Shown one piece after another: positions 33,083-35,556 of a stretch of DNA of 35,556 nt (positions are counted from its first letter, which is position 1; the number at the start of each line of letters is the position of its first letter). The notes beneath the pieces are model-generated. The model saw nothing but the letters and a program-made list of their open reading frames with translations, was not told the DNA's origin and made no database searches. The DNA comes from Pirellulales bacterium (GTDB taxonomy: Bacteria; Planctomycetota; Planctomycetia; Pirellulales; Lacipirellulaceae): assembly GCA_020847515.1 (NCBI GenBank), contig JADLBW010000175.1:1-35556 (forward strand). The letters are read 5' to 3'. The translations under genes were made by a program, and so were the position numbers.

Positions 33083-34927
33083 CTATTCGCCCAGGACGGC
33101 AACCGACTCCGGCGCCAGGACGATGGACTCGCCGCTCACCTGCGGCGGCGCCTTGGACGCCAGCAGGACCTTGTACGGTCGCTGCGCTCGCAAGCTGATT
33201 TGCCGCTCCTCGTCAGCGAAGTTGCACGCAATGGTAACCCCCTCGCGCTCTACCAGGAGCCACTGTTCGGCTTCGTCGTATCGAACGTCGATCAGATCCA
33301 GTCGACCGGTCGTCAGCGCCGGCATGCTGCGGCGCACCTGAATCAAGCGCCGATGCCACTCCAGGACGTCGGCATGCGCCGGTTCAGCGACCTCTTCCCA
33401 TCGAAGCCTAGAACGCTCGAACGTCGCCCGCTCCTGCGGATCGGGCACGTCTTCGGGCTGCCAGCCGAAATCGGCAAATTCCCGCCGGCGGCCTTCCGTA
33501 ATCGCCGCGGCCAGTTCGGGCTCGTCGCCATAGTCGACAAAGTACTGAAACGGCGACGAACAAGCCCACTCTTCTCCCTGGAACAGCATCGGAATGAACG
33601 GGCTCAGCAAGACGATGGCGGCCGCCATTTTGGCCCGGTCCCGATTGACCAACATGCAGAGTCGATCGCCCTGCGCCCGGTTGCCGACCTGGTCGTGGTT
33701 CTGCACGCAGATGACGAACTTATGACCCGAGATCTCGACCGCCGGCCGCCCATGGGGCCGGGCCCGATAATTCGACAGTCGCCCTGCATACACAAACGGA
33801 TTGCATAGCGCCTTGGCGAGGTCCTTCAACCTGCCAAAATCGCTATAGTACCCCTCCTGCTCGCCGGTGATGACCGCGTGCAACGAGTGGTGGAAATCGT
33901 CGCTCCACTGGGCGTGCAGGCCGTAACCGCCTAGCTCGTACGGGCGCACGACCCGCGGATCGTTCAGATCGCTTTCGGCGATCAAGTACAGATGCTTGCC
34001 GAGATGGGCGGCGTACTCTTCAACCTCCATCGCCAATTGCTGCAGAAACGGCACCGCCGAGGCGTCAATGATCGCGTGGATGGCGTCCAGCCGCAGCGCG
34101 TCGACATGGTAGTCGCGAAACCATTGAATGGCATTGTCGCAGAAATACCGGCGAACTTCGTGGCTCTTGCGGCCGTCGAAGTTCAGCGCCGAACCCCAAG
34201 GCGTCTGGTGTCGCTCAGTGAAGTACGGCCCGAAGCTCGCCAGGTAATTGCCGGACGGCCCCAGGTGGTTGTAGACCACGTCCAGCACGACAGCGAGGCC
34301 TTTGGCATGGCAAGCGTCGACGAATCGTTTGAATCCGTCCGGTCCGCCATAGGCGTGTTTGACGGCGAACAGGTGCACTCCGTCGTAGCCCCAGCCCCGC
34401 TCGCCCGGAAACTCGGCAATCGGCATGACTTCCACATGCGAAACGCCGAGGCGGACGAGGTGGTCAAGCTTCTTGATCGCCCCGTCAAAGGTGCCTTCCG
34501 GACTGAACGTGCCAATGTGCAACTCGTAGATGATGGCCGAGCTGAGCGGTCCTGGCCGCCAGCTTTCATCCGTCCAAGAAAAGGCCGCGTGATCTACCGC
34601 TCGCGACGCCTGGTGCACGCCGCGCGGCTGCCAATTGGACCGCGGATCAGGCAGCGCGGGTCCGCCGTCGACGATGATCGAATAATCGACTGGTTCGCCC
34701 GCGTAGGGTAGGTCCACGGTCCACCATTCATCGACCCGCTCCAACGCCATACGCTCGCCGCCCACAAGCACCTCGACGCTGCGCGCCTCCGGCGCCCATA
34801 CGCGCAGCGGCTTCGGTAGTGCGCGACGCGGCTTTTGCGGCTGGCTGCGCTTGACGGCCAGCCGCGCGTGGTCGGGACGCGTGCTTCCCATTCCTCGGCG
34901 TGACAACGGCTTTCCCTCCTCCGACAT
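33083..34927 (-). CDS. treZ: Malto-oligosyltrehalose trehalohydrolase (TreZ)
   Basis: A 614-residue GH13 enzyme releasing trehalose from maltooligosyl-trehalose made by TreY. The N-terminal E-set domain (LRVWAPEARSVEVLVGGERM) leads into the (beta/alpha)8 barrel: HIGTFSPEGTFDGAIKKLDH, GYDGVHLFAVKHAYGGPDGF, VVYNHLGPSGNYL, the nucleophile Asp in DALRLDAIHAI, the acid/base Glu in LIAESDLN, and the transition-state Asp in VQNHDQVGNR. WACSSPFQYFVDYGDEPELA is characteristic of TreZ. Start is ambiguous: ATG 34927 is chosen; 34891 has GAGGA too close, and the frame is open to 35278 without domain content. TreY is not visible; the fragment at the right edge is another GH13. Confidence 0.94.
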   Translation of the reverse strand: MSEEGKPLSRRGMGSTRPDHARLAVKRSQPQKPRRALPKPLRVWAPEARSVEVLVGGERMALERVDEWWTVDLPYAGEPVDYSIIVDGGPALPDPRSNWQPRGVHQASRAVDHAAFSWTDESWRPGPLSSAIIYELHIGTFSPEGTFDGAIKKLDHLVRLGVSHVEVMPIAEFPGERGWGYDGVHLFAVKHAYGGPDGFKRFVDACHAKGLAVVLDVVYNHLGPSGNYLASFGPYFTERHQTPWGSALNFDGRKSHEVRRYFCDNAIQWFRDYHVDALRLDAIHAIIDASAVPFLQQLAMEVEEYAAHLGKHLYLIAESDLNDPRVVRPYELGGYGLHAQWSDDFHHSLHAVITGEQEGYYSDFGRLKDLAKALCNPFVYAGRLSNYRARPHGRPAVEISGHKFVICVQNHDQVGNRAQGDRLCMLVNRDRAKMAAAIVLLSPFIPMLFQGEEWACSSPFQYFVDYGDEPELAAAITEGRRREFADFGWQPEDVPDPQERATFERSRLRWEEVAEPAHADVLEWHRRLIQVRRSMPALTTGRLDLIDVRYDEAEQWLLVEREGVTIACNFADEERQISLRAQRPYKVLLASKAPPQVSGESIVLAPESVAVLGE

Positions 34928-35294
34928 TCGTGCCAAGTGCGAATGGTTGACCCTCCAGTACCCCCGCGGCAGGCCGAATCCACCATTCTGCATAGCGCGT
35001 TCCAACGCCACGCGGCAGCCACGGTGCAAGCAGCATACCAACTGTCCATGACGGTCCAGCAAGGGGTTGGCCACTACGGGTCGTTGTGTCGCGGGGGGTT
35101 GGTTTATTGGGCGTCGCGCCGTCAATGAGCCATGGACTCCTCGAATGCAGCCCGGCCTTTGTCCGGGGGGTCGCGTTCCCTTAGGGATCGACGTTGTCCC
35201 GATGGAAAGCGTGGGTTTGGCCGTTTGCCCCAGCCGGAGGCCAGGACTGCAGAGGCCCTTTAACGTCGCACCGGTCAAGAGCGAGTTGCGGCGC
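34928..35294. other. Intergenic region upstream of treZ
   Basis: No gene supported. The treZ frame remains open through much of it but with no recognisable domain, so it is read as leader and promoter sequence. A CCCGG/CCGGG hairpin near 35149-35165 is the only structure I notice. Confidence 0.35.
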
Positions 35295-35556
35295 TCAGCT
35301 CAGGTCCACGATTACGCCTTCGTTGCCGCGCAGCCTCAGCGACCGGCCTGCGGTCTCGCGCTGGCGATCGCCGTGGGTCGACAAGAGGATTTTTCCGCCG
35401 CCGGCTTTAGGCTTCAGCTCGACTGGCTGGTCCGTGAAATTCAGTGCGACCAGCGCCTGTCGGTCCTCAGCCCGCCGGACGAATACCAACGCCCGCTCGT
35501 CGATAACATCGGGGAAATACCGGCCGATGCGCAGGGCTTCATTATCCCGACGAAGG
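35295..35556 (-). CDS. GH13 alpha-glucosidase-type protein, 3' end only
   Basis: The frame runs off the right edge and ends at a TGA (35295-35297). The visible 86 residues have the C-terminal barrel-to-beta-domain junction of GH13 enzymes: LRRDNEALRIGRY (compare the common LRRxxPALxxGxY), DERALVFVRRAEDRQALVAL then NFTDQPVEL. This fits oligo-1,6-glucosidase/alpha-glucosidase or a trehalose synthase-like protein, not TreY. On the same strand as treZ and just upstream, so a starch/trehalose operon is possible. Confidence 0.8.
   Translation of the reverse strand, partial: LRRDNEALRIGRYFPDVIDERALVFVRRAEDRQALVALNFTDQPVELKPKAGGGKILLSTHGDRQRETAGRSLRLRGNEGVIVDLS

Overview
The window looks like a chromosomal segment of a planctomycete, most likely of the Pirellula/Blastopirellula kind. 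The GC-rich sequence carries a set of families typical of that phylum: a PSCyt1/DUF1549 cytochrome-c-like protein, a Cys-type sulfatase, three DUF1559 pseudopilin-like proteins (prepilin N-terminus plus a C-terminal H-X9-xG motif), a small Ser/Thr kinase, PQQ-like beta-propeller and TPR proteins, EpsI (DUF3485), and tetrahydromethanopterin (H4MPT) C1 enzymes (Fae and MtdB). I see no rRNA, tRNA, CRISPR array, transposase or phage gene.

Layout. 1-2.6 kb: 5' part of a PSCyt1/DUF1549 gene and an EcsC-family gene, both minus. 2.8-6.1 kb: a plus-strand sulfatase converging, with overlapping stop codons, on a translationally coupled ABC exporter (permease plus ATPase). 6.3-14.1 kb: a long minus-strand run with citrate synthase, a membrane protein, a Ser/Thr kinase, accD, a TPR protein and class II fumarase. 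14.4-17.1 kb: DUF1559 gene 1, a leftover DUF1559 3' end, and a convergent PQQ-like propeller protein. 17.3-21 kb, plus strand: a short secreted-domain-like protein, an NtrC-type sigma-54 activator and an orphan EpsI. 21.3-23.8 kb: two related DUF1559 genes on minus. 24.2-25.8 kb: fae and mtdB, which act consecutively in H4MPT-dependent formaldehyde oxidation but are separated by a terminator and a repeat array. 25.8-33 kb: a zinc-ribbon/tail-anchored protein divergent from a TPR-like protein, a UbiD-family decarboxylase divergent from a ClpP-like protein, a PstS-like binding protein, a PDZ-YbaY-DUF4214 protein and a small membrane protein. 33.1 kb to the end: treZ and the 3' end of a second GH13 glycosidase, both minus.

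The most unusual signal is non-coding. Intergenic gaps contain arrays with strict 7-nt periodicity (9685-9776, 17241-17275, 24678-24705, 24796-24907, and weakly 1568-1630) and one 8-nt array (8652-8691). Several arrays are arranged as fold-backs, and several end within a few bases of a start or stop codon. A separate 75-bp palindromic element occurs twice (17108-17182 and 23988-24062), in opposite orientation and at exactly the same length. Other points worth a second look are the loss of the Asp in the H-X9-DG motif of all three DUF1559 proteins, an orphan second C-terminal tail after the first of them, an inverted repeat that could hide the ribosome binding site of the sigma-54 activator, a ClpP-like protein with an apparently incomplete triad, and the PDZ-YbaY-DUF4214 fusion.

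All family calls come from reading motifs in the translations by eye; no database search was run.
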